DNA from: Xiphydria camelus
Lineage: Eukaryota; Arthropoda; Insecta; Hymenoptera; Xiphydriidae
Assembly: GCA_963678675.1 (NCBI GenBank)
Contig: OY783198.1
Coordinates: 12,720,580 to 12,784,579, forward strand
DNA: 64,000 nucleotides
Reading direction: 5' to 3'
Positions 11,401-25,900 of this stretch are shown piece after piece (the first letter of the stretch is position 1; each line of letters opens with the position of its first letter). The notes under the pieces are model-generated. The model made no database searches, was not told where the DNA came from, and saw only the letters and a list, made by a program, of their open reading frames with translations. The position numbers and the translations under genes are program-made.

Positions 11401-14400
11401 CATACTAAAATACATTGAGTTCACAAGTTCGATTTTTAAACTCAAACTAAATGTATTTTGGTATGATTTGTACGAGTGTCTCGTTTCGATGGCAAACTCC
11501 AACTTTTGAATTTCCCTGACATTTGGCAGGAAGTGGTTGGGTCGGTCCTATAGTCATTCATATGTACTTAATAATAAAAAGCTATTCTCCTACATGTATA
11601 CATATTCTTCTGATGAATAAATTCCAAAAAGTAGTGCAATCCCCCCACAAAAGCAGACTCTCTTTAAAAAAAGGCGGCATGTTCATTCAGTGCCAACGAA
11701 AATTGAAACGTAAAATACTCTCCAAAAAAGATTTGAAATCAATTAAAATCGCCATGTTCAAGATTTATATAAAAAATAAGGCATCGTTTGAAAGTAAAAA
11801 TTATTGTAAATCAAGTTACTACAAAATTCGACTAAAAAAATTTATAAAAAAATGTTAATAAAAAAGAACGCCGTATTTTTTTTCAAAATAAAAAATTCAG
11901 ACAGAATTATACTCGATGTTTATGCACTTATGATTTGAAATAAATTCATACACTCTCTTATATGATACCACCAGTATACCGAATGTCGTACGGGAAACCG
12001 ATCAGGCAGGGGCCTTCTGAATTTCTTTTAATTTGACTTCGGCAGTGCAATTTATGAATCATTCTAGCACCGTCCAAGCACTGCCAAATATTCGGTATAT
12101 TGGACAAAATATGAAAACTTGCACGCGGCAAGTTCTTTTTTATTAATTTTTTTCAATAATTTTTTTTATAAATTTTTTTAGTCGAATTTTGTAGTAACGA
12201 TTTACAATAATTTTCCTGTCAAATGATGCCCTTTCCTTTTTATACATAAATCTTGAACATGATCTTAATTGACTTCAAATCTCTTTTGAAGAGTATTTTA
12301 CGTATCAATTTTTGTTGGCAGTGGATGAACATGCCGCCTTTTATACAGAGAATCTGCTTTTGTGGAGGTAAAGTATTACGGGAGAACTTCTGCCGAAATT
12401 GTTGCCGGCAGAATGCGACCGCCCATAGGTGAACGAGGCGTAACACAAAATGCGTCACGGAACGCCTGCTAGATGTAAAACATCGAAATCTTCTTTGCGG
12501 AAAGTAGGCGATAGGACACGCGTCTGTCGAAAGAACACATGAGCCATTGCGCAACTATACTTTATAACTGTGAACTAATAAACGGTACGAACCGTTGTGT
12601 CGAATTTCGTTTATCGCGAGACGAACCGGTGGCAGAGTTAAGAGAGAGTAAACTAAATGCGTTTTTTCAATTAGACAAGTTAGGGTCAAGTGGTGTAAAA
12701 ACGAGACTGGAAATGTGTTGGATAAAAACGAGACACTCGTATAAATCATACTAAAATACATTGAGTTCACAAGTTCGATTTTTAAACTCAAACTAAATGT
12801 ATTTTGGTATGATTTGTACGAGTGTCTCGTTTCGATGGCAAACTCCAACTTTTGAATTTCCCTGACATTTGGCAGGAAGTGGTTGGGTCGGTCCTATAGT
12901 CATTCATATGTACTTAATAATAAAAAGCTATTCTCCTACATGTATACATATTCTTCTGATGAATAAATTCCAAAAAGTAGTGCAATCCCCCCACAAAAGC
13001 AGACTCTCTTTAAAAAAAGGCGGCATGTTCATTCAGTGCCAACGAAAATTGAAACGTAAAATACTCTCCAAAAAAGATTTGAAATCAATTAAAATCGCCA
13101 TGTTCAAGATTTATATAAAAAATAAGGCATCGTTTGAAAGTAAAAATTATTGTAAATCAAGTTACTACAAAATTCGACTAAAAAAATTTATAAAAAAATG
13201 TTAATAAAAAAGAACGCCGTATTTTTTTTCAAAATAAAAAATTCAGACAGAATTATACTCGATGTTTATGCACTTATGATTTGAAATAAATTCATACACT
13301 CTCTTATATGATACCACCAGTATACCGAATGTCGTACGGGAAACCGATCAGGCAGGGGCCTTCTGAATTTCTTTTAATTTGACTTCGGCAGTGCAATTTA
13401 TGAATCATTCTAGCACCGTCCAAGCACTGCCAAATATTCGGTATATTGGACAAAATATGAAAACTTGCACGCGGCAAGTTCTTTTTTATTAATTTTTTTC
13501 AATAATTTTTTTTATAAATTTTTTTAGTCGAATTTTGTAGTAACGATTTACAATAATTTTCCTGTCAAATGATGCCCTTTCCTTTTTATACATAAATCTT
13601 GAACATGATCTTAATTGACTTCAAATCTCTTTTGAAGAGTATTTTACGTATCAATTTTTGTTGGCAGTGGATGAACATGCCGCCTTTTATACAGAGAATC
13701 TGCTTTTGTGGAGGTAAAGTATTACGGGAGAACTTCTGCCGAAATTGTTGCCGGCAGAATGCGACCGCCCATAGGTGAACGAGGCGTAACACAAAATGCG
13801 TCACGGGACGCCTGCTAGATGTAAAACATCGAAATCTTCTTTGCGGAAAGTAGGCGATAGGAAGGATGGACCACGCGTCTGTCGAAAGAACACATGAGCC
13901 ATTGCGCAACTATACTTTATAACTGTGAACTAATAAACGGTACGAACCGTTGTGTCGAATTTCGTTTATCGCGAGACGAACCGGTGGCAGAGTTAAGAGA
14001 GAGTAAACTAAATGCGTTTTTTCGATTAGACAAGTTAGGGTCAAGTGGTGTAAAAACGAGACTAGAAATGTGTTGGATAAAAACGAGACACTCGTATAAA
14101 TCATACTAAAATACATTGAGTTCACAAGTTCGATTTTTAAACTCAAACTAAATGTATTTTGGTATGATTTGTACGAGTGTCTCGTTTCGATGGCAAACTC
14201 CAACTTTTGAATTTCCCTGACATTTGGCAGGAAGTGGTTGGGTCGGTCCTATAGTCATTCATATGTACTTAATAATAAAAAGCTATTCTCCTACATGTAT
14301 ACATATTCTTCTGATGAATAAATTCCAAAAAGTAGTGCAATCCCCCCACAAAAGCAGACTCTCTTTAAAAAAAGGCGGCATGTTCATTCAGTGCCAACGA

Positions 14401-17400
14401 AAATTGATACGTAAAATACTCTCCAAAAAAGATTTGAAATCAATTAAAGTCGCCATGTTCAAGATTTATATAAAAAATAAGGCATCGTTTGAAAGTAAAA
14501 ATTATTGTAAATCAAGTTACTACAAAATTCGACTAAAAAAATTTATAAAAAAATGTTAATAAAAAAGGCCGTATTTTTTTTCAAAATAAAAAATTCAGAC
14601 AGAATTATACTCGATGTTTATGCACTTATGATTTGAAATAAATTCATACACTCTCTTATATGATACCACCAGTATACCGAATGTCGTACGGGAAACCGAT
14701 CAGGCAGGGGCCTTCTGAATTTCTTTTAATTTGACTTCGGCAGTGCAATTTATGAATCATTCTAGCACCGTCCAAGCACTGCCAAATATTCGGTATATTG
14801 GACAAAATATGAAAACTTGCACGCGGCAAGTTCTTTTTTATTAATTTTTTTCAATAATTTTTTTTATAAATTTTTTTAGTCGAATTTTGTAGTAACGATT
14901 TACAATAATTTTCCTGTCAAATGATGCCCTTTCCTTTTTATACATAAATCTTGAACATGATCTTAATTGACTTCAAATCTCTTTTGAAGAGTATTTTACG
15001 TATCAATTTTTGTTGGCAGTGGATGAACATGCCGCCTTTTATACAGAGAATCTGCTTTTGTGGAGGTAAAGTATTACGGGAGAACTTCTGCCGAAATTGT
15101 TGCCGGCAGAATGCGACCGCCCATAGGTGAACGAGGCGTAACACAAAATGCGTCACGGAACGCCTGCTAGATGTAAAACATCGAAATCTTCTTTGCGGAA
15201 AGTAGGCGATAGGACACGCGTCTGTCGAAAGAACACATGAGCCATTGCGCAACTATACTTTATAACTGTGAACTAATAAACGGTACGAACCGTTGTGTCG
15301 AATTTCGTTTATCGCGAGACGAACCGGTGGCAGAGTTAAGAGAGAGTAAACTAAATGCGTTTTTTCAATTAGACAAGTTAGGGTCAAGTGGTGTAAAAAC
15401 GAGACTGGAAATGTGTTGGATAAAAACGAGACACTCGTATAAATCATACTAAAATACATTGAGTTCACAAGTTCGATTTTTAAACTCAAACTAAATGTAT
15501 TTTGGTATGATTTGTACGAGTGTCTCGTTTCGATGGCAAACTCCAACTTTTGAATTTCCCTGACATTTGGCAGGAAGTGGTTGGGTCGGTCCTATAGTCA
15601 TTCATATGTACTTAATAATAAAAAGCTATTCTCCTACATGTATACATATTCTTCTGATGAATAAATTCCAAAAAGTAGTGCAATCCCCCCACAAAAGCAG
15701 ACTCTCTTTAAAAAAAGGCGGCATGTTCATTCAGTGCCAACGAAAATTGAAACGTAAAATACTCTCCAAAAAAGATTTGAAATCAATTAAAATCGCCATG
15801 TTCAAGATTTATATAAAAAATAAGGCATCGTTTGAAAGTAAAAATTATTGTAAATCAAGTTACTACAAAATTCGACTAAAAAAATTTATAAAAAAATGTT
15901 AATAAAAAAGAACGCCGTATTTTTTTTCAAAATAAAAAATTCAGACAGAATTATACTCGATGTTTATGCACTTATGATTTGAAATAAATTCATACACTCT
16001 CTTATATGATACCACCAGTATACCGAATGTCGTACGGGAAACCGATCAGGCAGGGGCCTTCTGAATTTCTTTTAATTTGACTTCGGCAGTGCAATTTATG
16101 AATCATTCTAGCACCGTCCAAGCACTGCCAAATATTCGGTATATTGGACAAAATATGAAAACTTGCACGCGGCAAGTTCTTTTTTATTAATTTTTTTCAA
16201 TAATTTTTTTATAAATTTTTTTAGTCGAATTTTGTAGTAACGATTTACAATAATTTTCCTGTCAAATGATGCCCTTTCCTTTTTATACATAAATCTTGAA
16301 CATGATCTTAATTGACTTCAAATCTCTTTTGAAGAGTATTTTACGTATCAATTTTTGTTGGCAGTGGATGAACATGCCGCCTTTTATACAGAGAATCTGC
16401 TTTTGTGGAGGTAAAGTATTACGGGAGAACTTCTGCCGAAATTGTTGCCGGCAGAATGCGACCGCCCATAGGTGAACGAGGCGTAACACAAAATGCGTCA
16501 CGGGACGCCTGCTAGATGTAAAACATCGAAATCTTCTTTGCGGAAAGTAGGCGATAGGAAGGATGGACCACGCGTCTGTCGAAAGAACACATGAGCCAGT
16601 GCGCAACTATACTTTATAACTGTGAACTAATAAACGGTACGAACCGTTGTGTCGAATTTCGTTTATCGCGAGACGAACCGGTGGCAGAGTTAAGAGAGAG
16701 TAAACTAAATGCGTTTTTTCAATTAGACAAGTTAGGGTCAAGTGGTGTAAAAACGAGACTGGAAATGTGTTGGATAAAAACGAGACACTCGTATAAATCA
16801 TACTAAAATACATTGAGTTCACAAGTTCGATTTTTAAACTCAAACTAAATGTATTTTGGTATGATTTGTACGAGTGTCTCGTTTCGATGGCAAACTCCAA
16901 CTTTTGAATTTCCCTGACATTTGGCAGGAAGTGGTTGGGTCGGTCCTATAGTCATTCATATGTACTTAATAATAAAAAGCTATTCTCCTACATGTATACA
17001 TATTCTTCTGATGAATAAATTCCAAAAAGTAGTGCAATCCCCCCACAAAAGCAGACTCTCTTTAAAAAAAGGCGGCATGTTCATTCAGTGCCAACGAAAA
17101 TTGAAACGTAAAATACTCTCCAAAAAAGATTTGAAATCAATTAAAATCGCCATGTTCAAGATTTATATAAAAAATAAGGCATCGTTTGAAAGTAAAAATT
17201 ATTGTAAATCAAGTTACTACAAAATTCGACTAAAAAAATTTATAAAAAAATGTTAATAAAAAAGGCCGTATTTTTTTTCAAAATAAAAAATTCAGACAGA
17301 ATTATACTCGATGTTTATGCACTTATGATTTGAAATAAATTCATACACTCTCTTATATGATACCACCAGTATACCGAATGTCGTACGGGAAACCGATCAG

Positions 17401-20229
17401 GCAGGGGCCTTCTGAATTTCTTTTAATTTGACTTCGGCAGTGCAATTTATGAATCATTCTAGCACCGTCCAAGCACTGCCAAATATTCGGTATATTGGAC
17501 AAAATATGAAAACTTGCACGCGGCAAGTTCTTTTTTATTAATTTTTTTCAATAATTTTTTTTATAAATTTTTTTAGTCGAATTTTGTAGTAACGATTTAC
17601 AATAATTTTCCTGTCAAATGATGCCCTTTCCTTTTTATACATAAATCTTGAACATGATCTTAATTGACTTCAAATCTCTTTTGAAGAGTATTTTACGTAT
17701 CAATTTTTGTTGGCAGTGGATGAACATGCCGCCTTTTATACAGAGAATCTGCTTTTGTGGAGGTAAAGTATTACGGGAGAACTTCTGCCGAAATTGTTGC
17801 CGGCAGAATGCGACCGCCCATAGGTGAACGAGGCGTAACACAAAATGCGTCACGGAACGCCTGCTAGATGTAAAACATCGAAATCTTCTTTGCGGAAAGT
17901 AGGCGATAGGACACGCGTCTGTCGAAAGAACACATGAGCCATTGCGCAACTATACTTTATAACTGTGAACTAATAAACGGTACGAACCGTTGTGTCGAAT
18001 TTCGTTTATCGCGAGACGAACCGGTGGCAGAGTTAAGAGAGAGTAAACTAAATGCGTTTTTTCAATTAGACAAGTTAGGGTCAAGTGGTGTAAAAACGAG
18101 ACTGGAAATGTGTTGGATAAAAACGAGACACTCGTATAAATCATACTAAAATACATTGAGTTCACAAGTTCGATTTTTAAACTCAAACTAAATGTATTTT
18201 GGTATGATTTGTACGAGTGTCTCGTTTCGATGGCAAACTCCAACTTTTGAATTTCCCTGACATTTGGCAGGAAGTGGTTGGGTCGGTCCTATAGTCATTC
18301 ATATGTACTTAATAATAAAAAGCTATTCTCCTACATGTATACATATTCTTCTGATGAATAAATTCCAAAAAGTAGTGCAATCCCCCCACAAAAGCAGACT
18401 CTCTTTAAAAAAAGGCGGCATGTTCATTCAGTGCCAACGAAAATTGAAACGTAAAATACTCTCCAAAAAAGATTTGAAATCAATTAAAATCGCCATGTTC
18501 AAGATTTATATAAAAAATAAGGCATCGTTTGAAAGTAAAAATTATTGTAAATCAAGTTACTACAAAATTCGACTAAAAAAATTTATAAAAAAATGTTAAT
18601 AAAAAAGGCCGTATTTTTTTTCAAAATAAAAAATTCAGACAGAATTATACTCGATGTTTATGCACTTATGATTTGAAATAAATTCATACACTCTCTTATA
18701 TGATACCACCAGTATACCGAATGTCGTACGGGAAACCGATCAGGCAGGGGCCTTCTGAATTTCTTTTAATTTGACTTCGGCAGTGCAATTTATGAATCAT
18801 TCTAGCACCGTCCAAGCACTGCCAAATATTCGGTATATTGGACAAAATATGAAAACTTGCACGCGGCAAGTTCTTTTTTATTAATTTTTTTCAATAATTT
18901 TTTTTATAAATTTTTTTAGTCGAATTTTGTAGTAACGATTTACAATAATTTTCCTGTCAAATGATGCCCTTTCCTTTTTATACATAAATCTTGAACATGA
19001 TCTTAATTGACTTCAAATCTCTTTTGAAGAGTATTTTACGTATCAATTTTTGTTGGCAGTGGATGAACATGCCGCCTTTTATACAGAGAATCTGCTTTTG
19101 TGGAGGTAAAGTATTACGGGAGAACTTCTGCCGAAATTGTTGCCGGCAGAATGCGACCGCCCATAGGTGAACGAGGCGTAACACAAAATGCGTCACGGAA
19201 CGCCTGCTAGATGTAAAACATCGAAATCTTCTTTGCGGAAAGTAGGCGATAGGACACGCGTCTGTCGAAAGAACACATGAGCCATTGCGCAACTATACTT
19301 TATAACTGTGAACTAATAAACGGTACGAACCGTTGTGTCGAATTTCGTTTATCGCGAGACGAACCGGTGGCAGAGTTAAGAGAGAGTAAACTAAATGCGT
19401 TTTTTCAATTAGACAAGTTAGGGTCAAGTGGTGTAAAAACGAGACTGGAAATGTGTTGGATAAAAACGAGACACTCGTATAAATCATACTAAAATACATT
19501 GAGTTCACAAGTTCGATTTTTAAACTCAAACTAAATGTATTTTGGTATGATTTGTACGAGTGTCTCGTTTCGATGGCAAACTCCAACTTTTGAATTTCCC
19601 TGACATTTGGCAGGAAGTGGTTGGGTCGGTCCTATAGTCATTCATATGTACTTAATAATAAAAAGCTATTCTCCTACATGTATACATATTCTTCTGATGA
19701 ATAAATTCCAAAAAGTAGTGCAATCCCCCCACAAAAGCAGACTCTCTTTAAAAAAAGGCGGCATGTTCATTCAGTGCCAACGAAAATTGAAACGTAAAAT
19801 ACTCTCCAAAAAAGATTTGAAATCAATTAAAATCGCCATGTTCAAGATTTATATAAAAAATAAGGCATCGTTTGAAAGTAAAAATTATTGTAAATCAAGT
19901 TACTACAAAATTCGACTAAAAAAATTTATAAAAAAATGTTAATAAAAAAGAACGCCGTATTTTTTTTCAAAATAAAAAATTCAGACAGAATTATACTCGA
20001 TGTTTATGCACTTATGATTTGAAATAAATTCATACACTCTCTTATATGATACCACCAGTATACCGAATGTCGTACGGGAAACCGATCAGGCAGGGGCCTT
20101 CTGAATTTCTTTTAATTTGACTTCGGCAGTGCAATTTATGAATCATTCTAGCACCGTCCAAGCACTGCCAAATATTCGGTATATTGGACAAAATATGAAA
20201 ACTTGCACGCGGCAAGTTCTTTTTTATTA

Positions 20230-22943
20230 ATTTTTTTCAATAATTTTTTTTATAAATTTTTTTAGTCGAATTTTGTAGTAACGATTTACAATAATTTTCC
20301 TGTCAAATGATGCCCTTTCCTTTTTATACATAAATCTTGAACATGATCTTAATTGACTTCAAATCTCTTTTGAAGAGTATTTTACGTATCAATTTTTGTT
20401 GGCAGTGGATGAACATGCCGCCTTTTATACAGAGAATCTGCTTTTGTGGAGGTAAAGTATTACGGGAGAACTTCTGCCGAAATTGTTGCCGGCAGAATGC
20501 GACCGCCCATAGGTGAACGAGGCGTAACACAAAATGCGTCACGGGACGCCTGCTAGATGTAAAACATCGAAATCTTCTTTGCGGAAAGTAGGCGATAGGA
20601 AGGATGGACCACGCGTCTGTCGAAAGAACACATGAGCCATTGCGCAACTATACTTTATAACTGTGAACTAATAAACGGTACGAACCGTTGTGTCGAATTT
20701 CGTTTATCGCGAGACGAACCGGTGGCAGAGTTAAGAGAGAGTAAACTAAATGCGTTTTTTCAATTAGACAAGTTAGGGTCAAGTGGTGTAAAAACGAGAC
20801 TAGAAATGTGTTGGATAAAAACGAGACACTCGTATAAATCATACTAAAATACATTGAGTTCACAAGTTCGATTTTTAAACTCAAACTAAATGTATTTTGG
20901 TATGATTTGTACGAGTGTCTCGTTTCGATGGCAAACTCCAACTTTTGAATTTCCCTGACATTTGGCAGGAAGTGGTTGGGTCGGTCCTATAGTCATTCAT
21001 ATGTACTTAATAATAAAAAGCTATTCTCCTACATGTATACATATTCTCCTGATGAATAAATTCCAAAAAGTAGTGTAATCCCCCCACAAAAGCAGACTCT
21101 CTTTAAAAAAAGGCGGCATGTTCATTCAGTGCCAACGAAAATTGATACGTAAAATACTCTCCAAAAAAGATTTGAAATCAATTAAAGTCGCCATGTTCAA
21201 GATTTATATAAAAAATAAGGCATCGTTTGGAAGTAAAAATTATTGTAAATCAAGTTACTACAAAATTCGACTAAAAAAATTTATAAAAAAATGTTAATAA
21301 AAAAGAACGCCGCATTTTTTTTCAAAATAAAAAATTCAGACAGAATTATACTCGATGTTTATGCACTTATGATTTGAAATAAATTCATACACTCTCTTAT
21401 ATGATACCACCAGTATACCGAATGTCGTACGGGAAACCGATCAGGCAGGGGCCTTCTGAATTTCTTTTAATTTGACTTCGGCAGTGCAATTTATGAATCA
21501 TTCTAGCACCGTCCAAGCACTGCCAAATATTCGGTATATTGGACAAAATATGAAAACTTGCACGCGGCAAGTTCTTTTTTATTAATTTTTTTTAATAATT
21601 TTTTTTATAAATTTTTTTTATAAATTTTTTTAGTCGAATTTTGTAGTAACGATTTACAATAATTTTCCTGTCAAATGATGCCCTTTCCTTTTTATACATA
21701 AATCTTGAACATGATCTTAATTGACTTCAAATCTCTTTTGAAGAGTATTTTACGTATCAATTTTTGTTGGCAGTGGATGAACATGCCGCCTTTTATACAG
21801 AGAATCTGCTTTTGTGGAGGTAAAGTATTACGGGAGAACTTCTGCCGAAATTGTTGCCGGCAGAATGCGACCGCCCATAGGTGAACGAGGCGTAACACAA
21901 AATGCGTCACGGAACGCCTGCTAGATGTAAAACATCGAAATCTTCTTTGCGGAAAGTAGGCGATAGGACACGCGTCTGTCGAAAGAACACATGAGCCAGT
22001 GCGCAACTATACTTTATAACTGTGAACTAATAAACGGTACGAACCGTTGTGTCGAATTTCGTTTATCGCGAGACGAACCGGTGGCAGAGTTAAGAGAGAG
22101 TAAACTAAATGCGTTTTTTCAATTAGACAAGTTAGGGTCAAGTGGTGTAAAAACGAGACTGGAAATGTGTTGGATAAAAACGAGACACTCGTATAAATCA
22201 TACTAAAATACATTGAGTTCACAAGTTCGATTTTTAAACTCAAACTAAATGTATTTTGGTATGATTTGTACGAGTGTCTCGTTTCGATGGCAAACTCCAA
22301 CTTTTGAATTTCCCTGACATTTGGCAGGAAGTGGTTGGGTCGGTCCTATAGTCATTCATATGTACTTAATAATAAAAAGCTATTCTCCTACATGTATACA
22401 TATTCTTCTGATGAATAAATTCCAAAAAGTAGTGCAATCCCCCCACAAAAGCAGACTCTCTTTAAAAAAAGGCGGCATGTTCATTCAGTGCCAACGAAAA
22501 TTGAAACGTAAAATACTCTCCAAAAAAGATTTGAAATCAATTAAAATCGCCATGTTCAAGATTTATATAAAAAATAAGGCATCGTTTGAAAGTAAAAATT
22601 ATTGTAAATCAAGTTACTACAAAATTCGACTAAAAAAATTTATAAAAAAATGTTAATAAAAAAGAACGCCGTATTTTTTTTCAAAATAAAAAATTCAGAC
22701 AGAATTATACTCGATGTTTATGCACTTATGATTTGAAATAAATTCATACACTCTCTTATATGATACCACCAGTATACCGAATGTCGTACGGGAAACCGAT
22801 CAGGCAGGGGCCTTCTGAATTTCTTTTAATTTGACTTCGGCAGTGCAATTTATGAATCATTCTAGCACCGTCCAAGCACTGCCAAATATTCGGTATATTG
22901 GACAAAATATGAAAACTTGCACGCGGCAAGTTCTTTTTTATTA
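20230..22943. repeat. Transitional A-B pair (units 16-17)
   Basis: One A unit followed by one B unit joins the irregular left block to the ordered right block. The start of unit 17 (about 21,598-21,632) has an extra copy of a 13-14 bp A/T tract containing TTTATAAATTTT, which makes the unit-to-unit distance 1,368 bp, the longest in the window. The rest is ordinary satellite. Confidence 0.8.
21598..21632 (+). repeat. Local 13-14 bp duplication in the A/T tract of unit 17
   Basis: The tract TTTTTTTTATAAAT appears twice in a row here and once in other units. This accounts for the unusual 1,368-bp spacing. It is consistent with replication slippage. Confidence 0.8.
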
Positions 22944-25900
22944 ATTTTTTTCAATAATTTTTTTTATAATTTTTTTTAGTCGAATTTTGTAGTAACGATT
23001 TACAATAATTTTCCTGTCAAATGATGCCCTTTCCTTTTTATACATAAATCTTGAACATGATCTTAATTGACTTCAAATCTCTTTTGAAGAGTATTTTACG
23101 TATCAATTTTTGTTGGCAGTGGATGAACATGCCGCCTTTTATACAGAGAATCTGCTTTTGTAGAGGTAAAGTATTACGGGAGAACTTCTGCCGAAATTGT
23201 TGCCGGCAGAATGCGACCGCCCATAGGTGAACGAGGCGTAACACAAAATGCGTCACGGGACGCCTGCTAGATGTAAAACATCGAAATCTTCTTTGCGGAA
23301 AGTAGGCGATAGGAAGGATGGACCACGCGTCTGTCGAAAGAACACATGAGCCATTGCGCAACTATACTTTATAACTGTGAACTAATAAACGGTACGAACC
23401 GTTGTGTCGAATTTCGTTTATCGCGAGACGAACCGGTGGCAGAGTTAAGAGAGAGTAAACTAAATGCGTTTTTTCAATTAGACAAGTTAGGGTCAAGTGG
23501 TGTAAAAACGAGACTAGAAATGTGTTGGATAAAAACGAGACACTCGTATAAATCATACTAAAATACATTGAGTTCACAAGTTCGATTTTTAAACTCAAAC
23601 TAAATGTATTTTGGTATGATTTGTACGAGTGTCTCGTTTCGATGGCAAACTCCAACTTTTGAATTTCCCTGACATTTGGCAGGAAGTGGTTGGGTCGGTC
23701 CTATAGTCATTCATATGTACTTAATAATAAAAAGCTATTCTCCTACATGTATACATATTCTCCTGATGAATAAATTCCAAAAAGTAGTGTAATCCCCCCA
23801 CAAAAGCAGACTCTCTTTAAAAAAAGGCGGCATGTTCATTCAGTGCCAACGAAAATTGATACGTAAAATACTCTCCAAAAAAGATTTGAAATCAATTAAA
23901 GTCGCCATGTTCAAGATTTATATAAAAAATAAGGCATCGTTTGGAAGTAAAAATTATTGTAAATCAAGTTACTACAAAATTCGACTAAAAAAATTTATAA
24001 AAAAATGTTAATAAAAAAGAACGCCGCATTTTTTTTCAAAATAAAAAATTCAGACAGAATTATACTCGATGTTTATGCACTTATGATTTGAAATAAATTC
24101 ATACACTCTCTTATATGATACCACCAGTATACCGAATGTCGTACGGGAAACCGATCAGGCAGGGGCCTTCTGAATTTCTTTTAATTTGACTTCGGCAGTG
24201 CAATTTATGAATCATTCTAGCACCGTCCAAGCACTGCCAAATATTCGGTATATTGGACAAAATATGAAAACTTGCACGCGGCAAGTTCTTTTTTATTAAT
24301 TTTTTTTAATAATTTTTTTTATAAATTTTTTTAGTCGAATTTTGTAGTAACGATTTACAATAATTTTCCTGTCAAATGATGCCCTTTCCTTTTTATACAT
24401 AAATCTTGAACATGATCTTAATTGACTTCAAATCTCTTTTGAAGAGTATTTTACGTATCAATTTTTGTTGGCAGTGGATGAACATGCCGCCTTTTATACA
24501 GAGAATCTGCTTTTGTGGAGGTAAAGTATTACGGGAGAACTTCTGCCGAAATTGTTGCCGGCAGAATGCGACCGCCCATAGGTGAACGAGGCGTAACACA
24601 AAATGCGTCACGGAACGCCTGCTAGATGTAAAACATCGAAATCTTCTTTGCGGAAAGTAGGCGATAGGACACGCGTCTGTCGAAAGAACACATGAGCCAT
24701 TGCGCAACTATACTTTATAACTGTGAACTAATAAACGGTACGAACCGTTGTGTCGAATTTCGTTTATCGCGAGACGAACCGGTGGCAGAGTTAAGAGAGA
24801 GTAAACTAAATGCGTTTTTTCAATTAGACAAGTTAGGGTCAAGTGGTGTAAAAACGAGACTGGAAATGTGTTGGATAAAAACGAGACACTCGTATAAATC
24901 ATACTAAAATACATTGAGTTCACAAGTTCGATTTTTAAACTCAAACTAAATGTATTTTGGTATGATTTGTACGAGTGTCTCGTTTCGATGGCAAACTCCA
25001 ACTTTTGAATTTCCCTGACATTTGGCAGGAAGTGGTTGGGTCGGTCCTATAGTCATTCATATGTACTTAATAATAAAAAGCTATTCTCCTACATGTATAC
25101 ATATTCTTCTGATGAATAAATTCCAAAAAGTAGTGCAATCCCCCCACAAAAGCAGACTCTCTTTAAAAAAAGGCGGCATGTTCATTCAGTGCCAACGAAA
25201 ATTGAAACGTAAAATACTCTCCAAAAAAGATTTGAAATCAATTAAAATCGCCATGTTCAAGATTTATATAAAAAATAAGGCATCGTTTGAAAGTAAAAAT
25301 TATTGTAAATCAAGTTACTACAAAATTCGACTAAAAAAATTTATAAAAAAATGTTAATAAAAAAGAACGCCGTATTTTTTTTCAAAATAAAAAATTCAGA
25401 CAGAATTATACTCGATGTTTATGCACTTATGATTTGAAATAAATTCATACACTCTCTTATATGATACCACCAGTATACCGAATGTCGTACGGGAAACCGA
25501 TCAGGCAGGGGCCTTCTGAATTTCTTTTAATTTGACTTCGGCAGTGCAATTTATGAATCATTCTAGCACCGTCCAAGCACTGCCAAATATTCGGTATATT
25601 GGACAAAATATGAAAACTTGCACGCGGCAAGTTCTTTTTTATTAATTTTTTTCAATAATTTTTTTTATAAATTTTTTTAGTCGAATTTTGTAGTAACGAT
25701 TTACAATAATTTTCCTGTCAAATGATGCCCTTTCCTTTTTATACATAAATCTTGAACATGATCTTAATTGACTTCAAATCTCTTTTGAAGAGTATTTTAC
25801 GTATCAATTTTTGTTGGCAGTGGATGAACATGCCGCCTTTTATACAGAGAATCTGCTTTTGTGGAGGTAAAGTATTACGGGAGAACTTCTGCCGAAATTG

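Larger units (their letters stand above)
1..20229. repeat. Irregular left block of the array (units 1-15)
   Basis: Unit types here run A A A A A B A B B B A B A B B, with no fixed higher order. Units 1-4 carry variants rare or absent further right: CTGTTAG instead of CTGCTAG, GCGCACTA without the extra A in units 1, 2 and 4, and TTTTTTCGATT in units 1, 2 and 4 (and again in unit 11). Some units end in AAAGGCCGTAT without the GAAC insertion. Spacing varies between 1,343 and 1,355 bp for this reason. The mixture suggests exchange between several older variants rather than recent copying of one block. Confidence 0.85.
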
